NCBI GenBank assembly: GCA_024232355.1
Contig: JAAEPW010000741.1
Span: 1 to 57,829, forward strand
Direction: 5' to 3'
Source: Chloroflexota bacterium
GTDB lineage: Bacteria > Chloroflexota > Anaerolineae > B4-G1
DNA: 57,829 nucleotides
A program made the position numbers and the translations under genes. Positions 32,437 to 39,453 of the stretch are shown here, piece by piece (within the stretch, counting starts at the first letter, position 1; each line of letters begins with the position of its first letter). The notes under the pieces were generated by a model. It saw only the letters and a list, made by a program, of their open reading frames with translations. It had not been told where the DNA came from and made no database searches.

Positions 32437-32474
32437 AATATATGGATTTTAGCATATTTGGGGGATTGTGTCAA
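32433..32474 (-). promoter_or_regulatory. Leftward sigma70 promoter with palindrome at the start site
   Basis: On the minus strand TTGACA (32474-32469), 17 bases, TAAAAT (32451-32446). Directly behind it is the palindrome CCATA-ata-TATGG (32433-32445), which covers the start point and the ATG of the first gene. A repressor there would block both transcription and, if leaderless, the start codon region. Confidence 0.85.
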
Positions 32475-32477
32475 GGG

Positions 32478-32500
32478 CAAAACCGGCGACCCTTCCTGCC
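32478..32500 (-). repeat. 23-base repeat upstream of the leftward promoter
   Basis: On the minus strand GGCAGGAAGGGTCGCCGG followed by TTTTG. It recurs with a single change at 33330-33352, in the leader of the next gene upstream. Both copies end in CGGTTTTG, similar to the T-tract of the early leader elements. Confidence 0.8.
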
Positions 32501-32515
32501 CGCCGCGAGCAATTC

Positions 32516-33319
32516 TTACAGGAAACAAGTCCCGCTACACTCGTCGTCTTCCCATAGTGCCAGTTGCCCATGCTCTTCCTGACTGCGAAAGTCGATGTCA
32601 GTCAACGGCCTGCATGAGCTATGCAGATATGACAGAAAGCCAGGGCGCTTGTGTCTTATTATCTCATCAACTGCCAGGGCCTTTTTCCAATCGGGGCCAG
32701 CTTGAATTTCTCGCCAGGTAGCCATGTTGTGATATGGACAAAAATAGCAACTGGACTTTACAGGCACTTCCAGATCGTGTTCAATAAGCCAGTCTACGAC
32801 ATCAGAGCGGCGCATGGGTTTGTCGAACATGGTCAAAAATGGGTATTGCAATTCCACATATTTTACATCGGATTTGCGTGCTCGCTGAACCTCGTCAAGT
32901 GTAATGCCTAGCCATTTAATCACTGCCCCTGGCGCTTTTTTCATTCCTCGCTCTTGCAAAAGCGCGCTGATGACTCTGCGCATGGGGGCAATTTTCCATC
33001 GTTGTGTACAAGATCGGCGTGTTTGGCCGTGCTTGCCTTGCGGGGAGAGAGTGTATAGTGGCACATGTGTTTGTTTTGTATTAGGATCAAGGGGGTGTCG
33101 AGTTGCTTTTTTGTCGCTAGTCGTGATTACATTCAATCCTTGCGCCTCAAGCCACGGGGTCCACCTGGCGGCGAACTTATAGGTCTCGCTGCGCTCATGG
33201 GTGGTATCGGCGTGAATAACAGCGTCAACGGGCGGCAAGGTGTCCAGCGCCGACATTGCGGCAAGGGCAAATGATTGTACTCCCCATCCTAAAGATATGG
33301 CAGTTATTGGTTTCATCAT
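32516..33319 (-). CDS. PP-loop ATPase, PAPS reductase-like
   Basis: 267 residues; tandem ATGs at 33319 and 33316 after AAAAGGAG, the second better spaced. The N-terminal ISLGWGVQSFAL is a variant of the SGGxDS PP-loop that binds the pyrophosphate of ATP. VIHADTTHER, CTQRWKIAPMRR, SSCYFCPYHN and the terminal ECSGTCFL fit the phosphoadenosine phosphosulfate reductase / adenine nucleotide alpha-hydrolase family, with a possible Cys metal site. Phage members may act in DNA or RNA sulfur or base modification; the substrate here is unknown. Confidence 0.75.
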   Translation of the reverse strand: MMKPITAISLGWGVQSFALAAMSALDTLPPVDAVIHADTTHERSETYKFAARWTPWLEAQGLNVITTSDKKATRHPLDPNTKQTHVPLYTLSPQGKHGQTRRSCTQRWKIAPMRRVISALLQERGMKKAPGAVIKWLGITLDEVQRARKSDVKYVELQYPFLTMFDKPMRRSDVVDWLIEHDLEVPVKSSCYFCPYHNMATWREIQAGPDWKKALAVDEIIRHKRPGFLSYLHSSCRPLTDIDFRSQEEHGQLALWEDDECSGTCFL

Positions 33320-33329
33320 TTCTCCTTTT

Positions 33330-33395
33330 CAAAACCGGCGACCCTTCCCGCCTGCGCATTCATCGCCCCTAAAAACGTGAATGGTCAAGCGGGAA
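33330..33395 (-). promoter_or_regulatory. Structured leader of the PP-loop gene
   Basis: TTCCCGC (33345-33351) pairs with GCGGGAA (33389-33395), enclosing CATTCA (33357-33362) with TGAATG (33378-33383). On the minus strand the hairpin is followed by GGTCGCCGGTTTTG and then AAAAGGAG and the start codon. This is the same hairpin, T-tract, ribosome-site layout as in the rightward early genes. Confidence 0.6.
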
Positions 33396-33408
33396 AGGCC
33401 CACCGGGG

Positions 33409-33693
33409 CTACACGCCGTCGGGGTCAGGGTTGGCCGGGACGGCGAGAGTTTCAACTGGTGTATAAACCTCGCGCCAAAGTCTGAATACCCATCGTCCGC
33501 CAACGCAGGGCGCTAGACATTTCTCTACCGCCGCCAGGTCGTCGGTGTCAATGTTCTCAGCGATGAGCTTTGTCTGAGCGGCAGCCGCCCAAGCGGTGAT
33601 TAATTCGGTGTGGGTGGCGAAAAAAGCAACTTTTCCACCCGCACGACAAACAGAAAGCGCGTCTTGTGAATTGGGTCGAGTGTCATCCCACAT
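33409..33693 (-). CDS. Hypothetical protein of the leftward block
   Basis: 94 residues, ATG close after the upstream gene. Mixed alpha/beta (GGKVAFFATHTELITAWAAA, CVGGRWVFRLWREVYT). No motif is recognised. Confidence 0.6.
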   Translation of the reverse strand: MWDDTRPNSQDALSVCRAGGKVAFFATHTELITAWAAAAQTKLIAENIDTDDLAAVEKCLAPCVGGRWVFRLWREVYTPVETLAVPANPDPDGV

Positions 33694-33695
33694 TT

Positions 33696-33902
33696 TTATT
33701 CTCTTTTTGAAACGGGCGCATCCGGCATCCTGGCAAACCAGGTCACATCAGCAGTGATATTTGTATCACTGCTGGACCAAAAAGCCCACCCGTTCCATCC
33801 GGCGGTTGTGACCTGGCCATTGTAGACGACCAGGACGGGTTGTATCCAGGTAAGTGTATGCTTTGCTGTGCTGGCCCTGTGCCAGGTTATAGTTGTTTCC
33901 AT
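33696..33902 (-). CDS. Small beta-rich protein of the leftward block
   Basis: 68 residues, ATG preceded by AGGAGAGAG on the minus strand. Rich in Trp (eight or so) and beta strands; ends TWFARMPDAPVSKRE, a tail often seen in small phage proteins of the DUF551 kind. Function unknown. Confidence 0.65.
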   Translation of the reverse strand: METTITWHRASTAKHTLTWIQPVLVVYNGQVTTAGWNGWAFWSSSDTNITADVTWFARMPDAPVSKRE

Positions 33903-33949
33903 TTCTCTCTCCTAGAGCAGTTATAACGACTTGCTCAGGTCGAGGGGTG

Positions 33950-34192
33950 TTATTCCACTTCTGCCAAAAATTCCCAAGTCTGCAAAAGCAACCTGTCAAC
34001 GTGAGCTGCGTCGCCCACGTCGCCCCAGTCGGGGCAGGTCAGTGAGTCAAACTTTTGCAACTCGACGCCGATGAGTTTTAGTGACTGGCGAATGCTGGCG
34101 AGGCGCTCGTCTAATCTCGTTTGCGCCTCGATGGTCTCTGTTCCATCTACCAACGTTTTTGTTGTTCCGTCTTTGTCTGTCCATGCCTTCAT
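33950..34192 (-). CDS. Small helical protein of the leftward block
   Basis: 80 residues, ATG preceded by AAGGAGAACGAACA. A strand followed by a long helix (IEAQTRLDERLASIRQSLKL). No family. Confidence 0.65.
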   Translation of the reverse strand: MKAWTDKDGTTKTLVDGTETIEAQTRLDERLASIRQSLKLIGVELQKFDSLTCPDWGDVGDAAHVDRLLLQTWEFLAEVE

Positions 34193-34213
34193 TGTTCGTT
34201 CTCCTTGTGATTG

Positions 34214-34588
34214 CTACCCGGTCCACTCTACCGATTTGACCGTAGTGTTGTGCTTTGTCATTTCGACTGTCCACCCGTTGACCTTAGCGAACTCTATAGC
34301 TTTCTGCAATCGCATCGCTGAGGCGTTGGTGTGAGATAATTTGGCGGCTGCCTGGGTCAATCTCGCATAGGCCAGCCACTTGTTTGTGACCGTCCACTTG
34401 TCGCTTGCGGCGCTGATTTCGTCGGTGGCCTTGTAGCCCTCTTGCGGCGAGAGCAGGTTGACGATCTCTGTGCGAAACCGGGCCAGTGCGTTGTCGCTGG
34501 CTTTCTCTAGCGGGCTGCGCTCGTCCGTGGGTAGTGCGTGGCCTTGAATTAACTGTTCTGCTTTCTGTCGGGCGATAAAGTGTGTCAT
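34214..34588 (-). CDS. First gene of the activator-type leftward operon
   Basis: 124 residues, ATG preceded by AGGAGCCAGAAA. Helical and basic-polar (RFRTEIVNLLSPQEGYKATD, ARLTQAAAKLSHTNASAM). It lies directly behind the leftward promoter of the divergent GTCAGG region. No family is recognised. Confidence 0.65.
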   Translation of the reverse strand: MTHFIARQKAEQLIQGHALPTDERSPLEKASDNALARFRTEIVNLLSPQEGYKATDEISAASDKWTVTNKWLAYARLTQAAAKLSHTNASAMRLQKAIEFAKVNGWTVEMTKHNTTVKSVEWTG

Positions 34589-34630
34589 TTTCTGGCTCCT
34601 GTTCGGGTGCGTCTGTTTTAATCTGATGTC

Positions 34631-34785
34631 AGTATAGCATAGAACGGTACTTTGTCCTGACTTGAAGCACCTACAAAACTGACATTAACCTGACTATTGT
34701 AGAACGCCGTGTTCTAATTTAGTCAGGTAAAAGTCAGGCTTGTGGGTGCGTGGCGTCAGGATATAGTTGGGAAGTGTGCTATACT
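34631..34785. promoter_or_regulatory. Symmetric divergent promoter region with two triple-GTCAGG arrays
   Basis: Rightward: GTCAGG at 34722, 34733 and 34755 (steps 11 and 22), then TATACT at 34780-34785. Leftward: the same motif on the minus strand starting at 34694, 34683 (GTCAGT) and 34661 (steps 11 and 22), then TATACT at 34636-34631. Both -10 boxes start 25 bases after the start of the last motif, and no consensus -35 is present. Between the arrays is the palindrome TAGAAC-gccgt-GTTCTA (34700-34716), 22 bases from each array start. This strongly suggests activator-driven divergent transcription. Confidence 0.85.
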
Positions 34786-34832
34786 GATGTTGTCGCAGCG
34801 AGAGACCAAAGTCAGACAAGGAGAAGGTCAAA

Positions 34833-35129
34833 GTGTTTACGCCAGAAGTGAAAAACATCAGAATTGTCACCCTAGAAAAAAAGAGCGGTTTGGACATTGA
34901 GGACTGGATTGCTTTCTGGAACGATGAAGACGAACCGGTGAGACGGGAGCGATTTACAGACCGGTTTGATGGAAGTCGGCTGCAACTGATCATTATCGGC
35001 GAAGAGGAATACTTGCCGATAAAGTGGAAGTGTCCAGAGTGTGGACGCTGGAACTATGAATTGTCATTCTGGGACAACAGCGGGGCAATGGCGGTGTGTG
35101 ATTACTGTCACGCTGATGGAGAATTTTAA
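34833..35129 (+). CDS. Zinc ribbon protein under the GTCAGG promoter
   Basis: 98 residues, GTG start after AAGGAGAAGG. N-terminal alpha/beta part (VKNIRIVTLEKKSGLDIEDW), then CPECGRW and CDYCHAD as a zinc ribbon. First gene of the rightward activated operon; possibly a regulatory protein. No family beyond the ribbon. Confidence 0.65.
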   Translation: MFTPEVKNIRIVTLEKKSGLDIEDWIAFWNDEDEPVRRERFTDRFDGSRLQLIIIGEEEYLPIKWKCPECGRWNYELSFWDNSGAMAVCDYCHADGEF

Positions 35130-35171
35130 CAAAGTCAACGGGGCGGCCACAGCGCCGCCCCAGGGGGACCG

Positions 35172-35849
35172 ATGGAACTAACTAACAGAGAAGTAGACCT
35201 TATTTTATACCTTGATGCTTGCCCGGATTCGCACTTGTCCAATTTGTGCAAGGTAACCGATCAATGTCCTTTTGACATCAGTGCTGACATTTTACGCCTG
35301 TTGTCTCTGGGCTTTATCAAGATTAAGCGAGATGGTGCGCGTCTTGTTTTTCTTTTGCCAGAGAGCACAGATCCGATTGAAACGAAGCGATGCCCCAAGT
35401 GCAAACAAGATAAGCGGCTTGATTATTTTGGGACTGATCGCTCTCGAAAAGACAACAAAAAAATACACTGCAAAGCATGTCAAGCAAAGTATGCCCGAAG
35501 TCCAGCAGGCAGAGCAGCGCGCCAGAGATGGCTAGATGGTGGCGGGGCTGAAAAGTTGCGCCGTTATCAACAGAGCGAAAAGGGAAAAGCTGATCATTAT
35601 AAAGCCGTCGTTGCTCACAGAAAGCGCAATCCGCAAAAGGCCAAAGCAATCACCGCTGTTGCTCGTGCCGTGGTTCGGGGAAAAATACCAAAGGCGACCG
35701 AGCTTAATTGTTTGCATTGCGATGAAGCGGCACAAGAATACCACCATCCAGATTATAGCAAACCGCTGGGCGTGATACCGCTTTGTCGTCAGTGCCACAG
35801 AGATTTGCACCTACAAATGAAGAATAAATCGGGGGCTGTTTATGCGTGA
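35172..35849 (+). CDS. Winged-helix and HNH-type zinc nuclease fusion
   Basis: 225 residues. Residues 1-60 look like a helix-turn-helix (LTNREVDLILYLDACPDSHL, SADILRLLSLGFIKIKRDG). CPKCKQDK and CKACQAKY form a middle zinc finger. The end, CLHCDEAAQEYHHPDYSKPL then CRQCHRDLH, is an HNH/endonuclease VII-like metal site with paired Cys and His-His. It may be a homing-type endonuclease or host-directed nuclease. GGGGGACCG precedes the ATG. Confidence 0.7.
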   Translation: MELTNREVDLILYLDACPDSHLSNLCKVTDQCPFDISADILRLLSLGFIKIKRDGARLVFLLPESTDPIETKRCPKCKQDKRLDYFGTDRSRKDNKKIHCKACQAKYARSPAGRAARQRWLDGGGAEKLRRYQQSEKGKADHYKAVVAHRKRNPQKAKAITAVARAVVRGKIPKATELNCLHCDEAAQEYHHPDYSKPLGVIPLCRQCHRDLHLQMKNKSGAVYA

Positions 35850-36072
35850 AGAACTGAGAACCTTTTTCGATGCTCGTCACGAACGAGCACTAAATAAGTT
35901 TGACGCCCGCTTTGATCCTATCGCTTGGGGTATAGCCGTAGACGGAAAAAGCGAGACTTATCAAAAGGCGCTAAAGGACACGGCGCTTTTGATTTGTGGC
36001 TCGCCGTATCGAATCGCCAATCATCGCGCCTGGACTGACGCGGCTATGGGATTCCTGCGTCGGTTTATGTAG
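35842..36072 (+). CDS. Small helical protein coupled to the HNH gene
   Basis: 76 residues, eight-base overlap with the upstream gene. Basic N-terminal helix (EELRTFFDARHERALNKF) and a helical C-terminus. It may be a partner of the nuclease. No family. Confidence 0.6.
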   Translation: MREELRTFFDARHERALNKFDARFDPIAWGIAVDGKSETYQKALKDTALLICGSPYRIANHRAWTDAAMGFLRRFM

Positions 36073-36155
36073 AACAGATGTGTTACGATTGTCAGACTAA
36101 CGTCAGGTCTGTAGGTGTGTGGTGTCAGGACATCCGCGCCATTTTATGGTAAACT
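36070..36155 (+). promoter_or_regulatory. Third triple-GTCAGG promoter
   Basis: GTCAGA at 36091, GTCAGG at 36102 and 36124 (steps 11 and 22), TAAACT -10 at 36150-36155, that is 26 bases after the last motif start. TAGAAC at 36070 stands 21 bases before the array and is a half of the palindrome at 34700. The bases between the second and third motif (TGTAGGTGTGTGG) also match those of the 34.7 kb array. Confidence 0.85.
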
Positions 36156-36207
36156 ATCTTCAGTTGAGAGCGACACACAAACAGACAGACCAAACAGGGA
36201 GAGCAAA

Positions 36208-36405
36208 ATGAACGAGCAGACAATAAATTACCACAAGCACAAAGTTGAACTTAACAAAGTCATACGCAACTTATCTGCGCTACCGGGTGGTACAGGCTGC
36301 AAGTTCTTGCTAACAATCAAGGGCCAGGGCGACACCCTGATAGCCAAGCAGTGGAAGCGCAAGCGCCCAGTTTTAGCAAGCAACGAAGTTCTGATTTGCT
36401 TCTAG
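36208..36405 (+). CDS. Small basic protein
   Basis: 65 residues, ATG preceded by CAGGGAGAGC. Basic (NYHKHKVELNKVIRNLSALP, AKQWKRKRPVL), probably a compact alpha/beta fold. First gene behind the third GTCAGG promoter. No family. Confidence 0.6.
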   Translation: MNEQTINYHKHKVELNKVIRNLSALPGGTGCKFLLTIKGQGDTLIAKQWKRKRPVLASNEVLICF

Positions 36406-36426
36406 TATCGCAGCACAAAGGGCCAG

Positions 36427-36539
36427 CCGGGAGCCAATACCCGGTGACACTTTAACAGCTAAACATTTCTTGCCTGCTAGGCGAGACGCCGGATGGTCAG
36501 GGTGCAATTCCTTGACTGGCAGGCAAGAACGGTTTAGCT
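36427..36539 (+). ncRNA. Structured RNA with three-way junction
   Basis: AGCTAAAC (36457-36464) pairs perfectly with GTTTAGCT (36532-36539) and TTCTTGCCTGC (36467-36477) with GCAGGCAAGAA (36519-36529), separated by a 2x2 loop. Inside are two hairpins: GGCG-aga-CGCC (36480-36490), and GTCAGGG (36496-36502) with CCTTGAC (36510-36516) around the loop TGCAATT. A further hairpin CCGGG/CCCGG lies at 36427-36444. The loop resembles T-loop type loops in tRNA and cobalamin riboswitches. Riboswitch-like leader or small RNA; class unknown. Confidence 0.7.
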
Positions 36540-36568
36540 CTAATTGATAGTGAGAAAAGGAGAAAGCA

Positions 36569-36790
36569 ATGAACGCAATCCAAGTTCAAATGAAAGACGG
36601 ATATTACTGGACGCACGAGGGAACGCCAAAACAAGCGGCTCAGTTCTTGGCTGAGAGGTCGCACCACGTTTTACTTCACGTTGAGCCGATTAGCAACGGC
36701 GACATAGAGCAAGAGGAAATTCGTCGGCTGTACTTTGAGGCGGGCGGCGAGGTGGAGCAGATACTAGTGATGCCTGCGCCGAGTGCGTAG
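36569..36790 (+). CDS. Small hypothetical protein behind the structured RNA
   Basis: 73 residues, ATG preceded by AAAAGGAGAAAGC. Contains YYWTHEGTPKQAAQFLAERSHH and an acidic C-terminus. If the RNA at 36.4 kb is a regulatory leader, this is its target gene. No family. Confidence 0.65.
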   Translation: MNAIQVQMKDGYYWTHEGTPKQAAQFLAERSHHVLLHVEPISNGDIEQEEIRRLYFEAGGEVEQILVMPAPSA

Positions 36791-36855
36791 ACGAAGAAAG
36801 CGACTAATCACACCGCCAGCGGCGCGCCTGGCTAAACAGTGCGCAGGGAGAACAG

Positions 36856-37059
36856 ATGTATATTTCAGCTTGGGAGATTTACAAAGGAAACTTTAGCCAG
36901 ATTCTAGCCGACGCCGTTGAGAGCGGAAAAATCCAGACCACCGACACTGTATGGAATGGCCCAAGCGGCGATGCAATAATCGCCAGCGACCCCGCCAGCT
37001 TGGATGAGGAGTACAGCGAATATGTGGACGGGGGCGAGGTCGGCGAGTATCTTGACTGA
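36856..37059 (+). CDS. Small acidic protein
   Basis: 67 residues, ATG preceded by GCAGGGAGAACAG. Very acidic C-terminal half (DEEYSEYVDGGEVGEYLD). Negative charge of this kind is common in antirestriction or DNA-mimic proteins, but there is no specific evidence. Confidence 0.6.
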   Translation: MYISAWEIYKGNFSQILADAVESGKIQTTDTVWNGPSGDAIIASDPASLDEEYSEYVDGGEVGEYLD

Positions 37060-37089
37060 CAGACTCAGCAAATAAAAGGAGAACAAACG

Positions 37090-37527
37090 ATGAGCAGGCC
37101 AGGAGTAGGCGCAATGATCGCATGGTTGGCGGGGAACGAAGATTCTGCCAACGCATATAGGGCCGCGACGGGAAAGGAAATTGTCTCGCTTAAACTAGAC
37201 CCCGATGGCAATGACGGCGATGGCGAATTGCAATTCCTGTTCACGGACGGTACGGCGATAAAGCTCTTTGACGCAGGGCGGTCTTGCTGCGAGAGTCGCT
37301 ATATGCACACGGACGACAACTTGAAGAGCTTTGTGGGCGCAACGCTATTAACCGCTGAGGTGCGAGACGGTCCCGACATGGAAGACCAATACTACGGCGA
37401 ACACGAGTGTCAATTTTTGGTTGTCGCCACGTCAAAGGGCGTTTTTACAGTTGAGACGCACAACAAACAAAACGGGTACTATGGCGGCTTTGCTATTCGT
37501 TGCGCGGAAGTTGACGCGGCAGACTGA
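37090..37527 (+). CDS. Hypothetical protein, beta-rich
   Basis: 145 residues, ATG preceded by AAAAGGAGAACAAACG. Contains LQFLFTDGTAIKLFDAGRSC, CESRYMHTDDNL and FLVVATSKGVFTVETHNKQNG, an all-beta pattern that resembles the DUF7448 type of small phage proteins (L-f-F-tDg-a-i-i-Dn-CC--Ry---DdL). Function unknown. Confidence 0.65.
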   Translation: MSRPGVGAMIAWLAGNEDSANAYRAATGKEIVSLKLDPDGNDGDGELQFLFTDGTAIKLFDAGRSCCESRYMHTDDNLKSFVGATLLTAEVRDGPDMEDQYYGEHECQFLVVATSKGVFTVETHNKQNGYYGGFAIRCAEVDAAD

Positions 37528-37539
37528 AAGGAGAAAATC

Positions 37540-37758
37540 ATGTTTCGTGAAATAGCACACTGTTTTATCGCATACCGCAAGCGCATCGGGCCCTATACCG
37601 TCAAGGTCGAGCGCATCAATGGTCGCTGGTGGGTGTGGGTGCTGGAGCGCACCGGCAGCGGCACAAGGGTGCTGATGGGTGACGAGATGATCAGAATTGC
37701 AACTTTTGAAATCGCACTTGGCAAGGGGCTGCGCTTTGTGGCGGGGCATGCAGGGTAG
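37540..37758 (+). CDS. Small basic protein
   Basis: 72 residues, ATG preceded by AAAGGAGAAAATC. Beta-rich with Trp pair (VKVERINGRWWVWVLERTG). Last gene of this operon, followed by several hairpins and a terminator. No family. Confidence 0.6.
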   Translation: MFREIAHCFIAYRKRIGPYTVKVERINGRWWVWVLERTGSGTRVLMGDEMIRIATFEIALGKGLRFVAGHAG

Positions 37759-37775
37759 CTGAGCTGGCCGCGCCC

Positions 37776-37854
37776 GGTCAACTTGCAGGAGCCGGGCAGC
37801 CCCCGGCTTGATGGTTGACCAGGGTATTTTATCAAGCGCCGGGACGGTCCCGGC
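37776..37854 (+). promoter_or_regulatory. Pair of strong hairpins after the early operon
   Basis: GGTCAAC (37776-37782) with GTTGACC (37814-37820), enclosing AGCCGGG (37790-37796) with CCCGGCT (37802-37808), followed by GGGTATTTTA. Next GCCGGGA with TCCCGGC around 37838-37854. The first can serve as a terminator. The rest of the 318-base gap (37759-38076) holds a third hairpin, a clear terminator and a promoter; no gene. Confidence 0.55.
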
Positions 37855-37918
37855 CAGATTGAAGATCAAGGGGGTGTAAGGCACACAACGACCTAACAAT
37901 TGAAAAACTCAGGATTTA

Positions 37919-37988
37919 CCCGTTGCTGTGAGTTCGCGGCGACGGGGAGAGACCCCGCCAGCGGTTGCAAGCTAATGGCGGGGTCTTT
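37919..37988 (+). terminator. Intrinsic terminator upstream of the lysis genes
   Basis: A hairpin CCCGTTGC (37919-37926) with GCGACGGG (37939-37946) is followed by AGACCCCGCCA (37950-37960) and TGGCGGGGTCT (37976-37986), an 11-bp perfect stem ending in TTT. It separates the early block from the promoter of the lysis-packaging operon. Confidence 0.85.
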
Positions 37989-38002
37989 CGCGTTGCATTC
38001 TA

Positions 38003-38031
38003 TTGACACGCAACAAGAAATTTGATATACT
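38003..38031 (+). promoter_or_regulatory. Sigma70-type promoter of the lysis/packaging operon
   Basis: TTGACA (38003-38008), 17-base spacer, TATACT (38026-38031). The start is expected near 38038, about 40 bases before the holin ATG. The whole co-directional run of lysis, terminase and portal genes lies downstream without another clear terminator until 51.0 kb. Confidence 0.9.
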
Positions 38032-38076
38032 GGAGATAGGCGCGGGGCTACCTGCGCAAATCAAGCGAGGTTAAAA

Positions 38077-38433
38077 ATGGAAAACTTTCAGACAAATCTT
38101 GAGTGGCTCTGGTCGCTGGCCGGAGTCCAGTTCATCGTTTCCCACACACTTATCAATGTCGTTGTCGCCATCTCCGCTTCAGTCCAAGACAAAAACGACA
38201 CTTTTCAATACACAAAACTGTTTGACTTTCTAGGCCGCAAGCTCCTGCCCTATGTGTTGGTATATGGCGCAGTCAAGGCGGTGGGGGTAGATGCAGGCCT
38301 TGACATGCTGGCGCTGCCTCTGTGGGCATTGATTGAGGCCGCTCTCCTGGCCGACCTGGCCGAGAACCTGGCGCGCATGGGCGTGCCTATTCCAGAGCGG
38401 GCGTTGTCGTTGTTGGGCAAGGGCGGCGAATGA
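38077..38433 (+). CDS. Holin
   Basis: 118 residues. Two or three hydrophobic segments (VQFIVSHTLINVVVAISASV near residue 17, LLPYVLVYGAVKAVGV near 51, and LPLWALIEAALLADLAENL near 78), with a charged C-terminus. Size, topology and the position directly before an amidase gene define a holin that opens the membrane to release the endolysin. The stop overlaps the endolysin start. Confidence 0.8.
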   Translation: MENFQTNLEWLWSLAGVQFIVSHTLINVVVAISASVQDKNDTFQYTKLFDFLGRKLLPYVLVYGAVKAVGVDAGLDMLALPLWALIEAALLADLAENLARMGVPIPERALSLLGKGGE

Positions 38434-39098
38434 CCTACGAGGCCGAACTGACCGACATCCATTCCACCCTCGGCACGGCAACCGAACTCTTGATCGTTGC
38501 GCAGGGCCATGTGTCGGAGTTACAAGCGGCGATGGCGAGGGGCGAGCCGTCGCCTGCGCCCGCTGTCCCGTGGGGCCGGGACATTTCTACCGAATTGACA
38601 ACCAACCCTGGCCCCTATGACAACGCTCTGCTGCGGCGCGACGGCGGATGGTGGACACGCACACTTGACCAGATAGACGCCGTGACCATTCATCATACCA
38701 TGTCGCATTCTCCCCACGCGACCGCCAGCCATTACATTCACAAGGGCGGCGGTCGCCCATCGTTGCCCTACTCGATATGGGTCACCGAAACCGGCGAGGT
38801 GCTCTTGTGCGTTCCGCTAGAGCAGGGTCTATGGCATGATCACACCGGGCATAAAAATATCCATCTGTCGTTGGGACTGGCAGGGTCTTTGCATATCAAT
38901 CAGCCGAGCCAAGCGCAATTGGCAGCGGCGGCGCGGGTATGTCATTGGGCAATCGAGACGTTGCCAGGCGTGATGGGTCCAGAGAGCATCAAGGGGCATA
39001 AAGACTTTACCGCAACTGCCTGCCCTGGCTGGACGGCGGTTAGCGTTGATAGATGGCGGCGGCGGTTTTTTGACTTGATTAACCAACCAGGGCCTTGA
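38430..39098 (+). CDS. Endolysin, N-acetylmuramoyl-L-alanine amidase (Amidase_2)
   Basis: 222 residues. A short coiled-coil start (residues 1-35), a Pro-rich linker, then the amidase domain: VTIHHTMS (first zinc His), LPYSIWVTETGEV, NIHLSLGLAGS and GHKDFTATACPGW (second His and zinc Cys). It cuts the bond between muramic acid and the peptide stem. No signal peptide is seen, so it needs the holin. Confidence 0.9.
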   Translation: MTYEAELTDIHSTLGTATELLIVAQGHVSELQAAMARGEPSPAPAVPWGRDISTELTTNPGPYDNALLRRDGGWWTRTLDQIDAVTIHHTMSHSPHATASHYIHKGGGRPSLPYSIWVTETGEVLLCVPLEQGLWHDHTGHKNIHLSLGLAGSLHINQPSQAQLAAAARVCHWAIETLPGVMGPESIKGHKDFTATACPGWTAVSVDRWRRRFFDLINQPGP

Positions 39099-39167
39099 CC
39101 GGCCCCGACATCCCCGAAAGGGCGGGCATGTTCTCCCGTGTCCGCCCTGGGGGAAAGCGAGGTAAAG

Positions 39168-39317
39168 ATGAACAGGTTACTATGGTACATAAAACAGCTT
39201 ATTCCACTACAGTATGTAAGCCGATTCGTAGAAGATGGCAAGCGCCATGTGTGTATCTGGCGCATGTGGTTCGGGCGCTGCTTTGATGTCCAGGATTTTA
39301 TCATAGCAGATGACTAA
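39168..39317 (+). CDS. Small basic aromatic protein
   Basis: 49 residues (MNRLLWYIKQLIPLQYVS at the start), several Trp and Arg. GCGAGGTAAAG precedes the ATG. A hairpin AGGGCGG with CCGCCCT (39118-39148) lies upstream. The N-terminus could be membrane-associated, for example a spanin- or antiholin-like peptide, but this is only a guess. Confidence 0.5.
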   Translation: MNRLLWYIKQLIPLQYVSRFVEDGKRHVCIWRMWFGRCFDVQDFIIADD

Positions 39318-39453
39318 ATTGCCAGAGCCACGACCAGAAACGCCATAAGGTGGGCGGCGACGGTATTGCATATTCTTGCGGCGCATCATTGCGCAGAGAT
39401 ACGAGGGGACAGGGTGTCAAGAGCACCCGTCCAGGAGAAAGTGAGGTAAAATT

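Noticed and set aside
30400..34600. Lysogeny module (integrase, repressor, excisionase) in the leftward block
   Set aside because: No recombinase catalytic motifs and no Cro/CI-like helix-turn-helix genes are present there or elsewhere; no att-like core was noticed.
36496..36540. Cobalamin riboswitch
   Set aside because: Only the GGTGnAAnTCC box matches. The other conserved segments and the four-way junction are missing, so it is described as an unknown structured RNA.
34833..38000. tRNA genes among the small genes
   Set aside because: No cloverleaf with proper anticodon arm and acceptor was found; the T-loop-like hairpin at 36.5 kb lacks D and anticodon arms.
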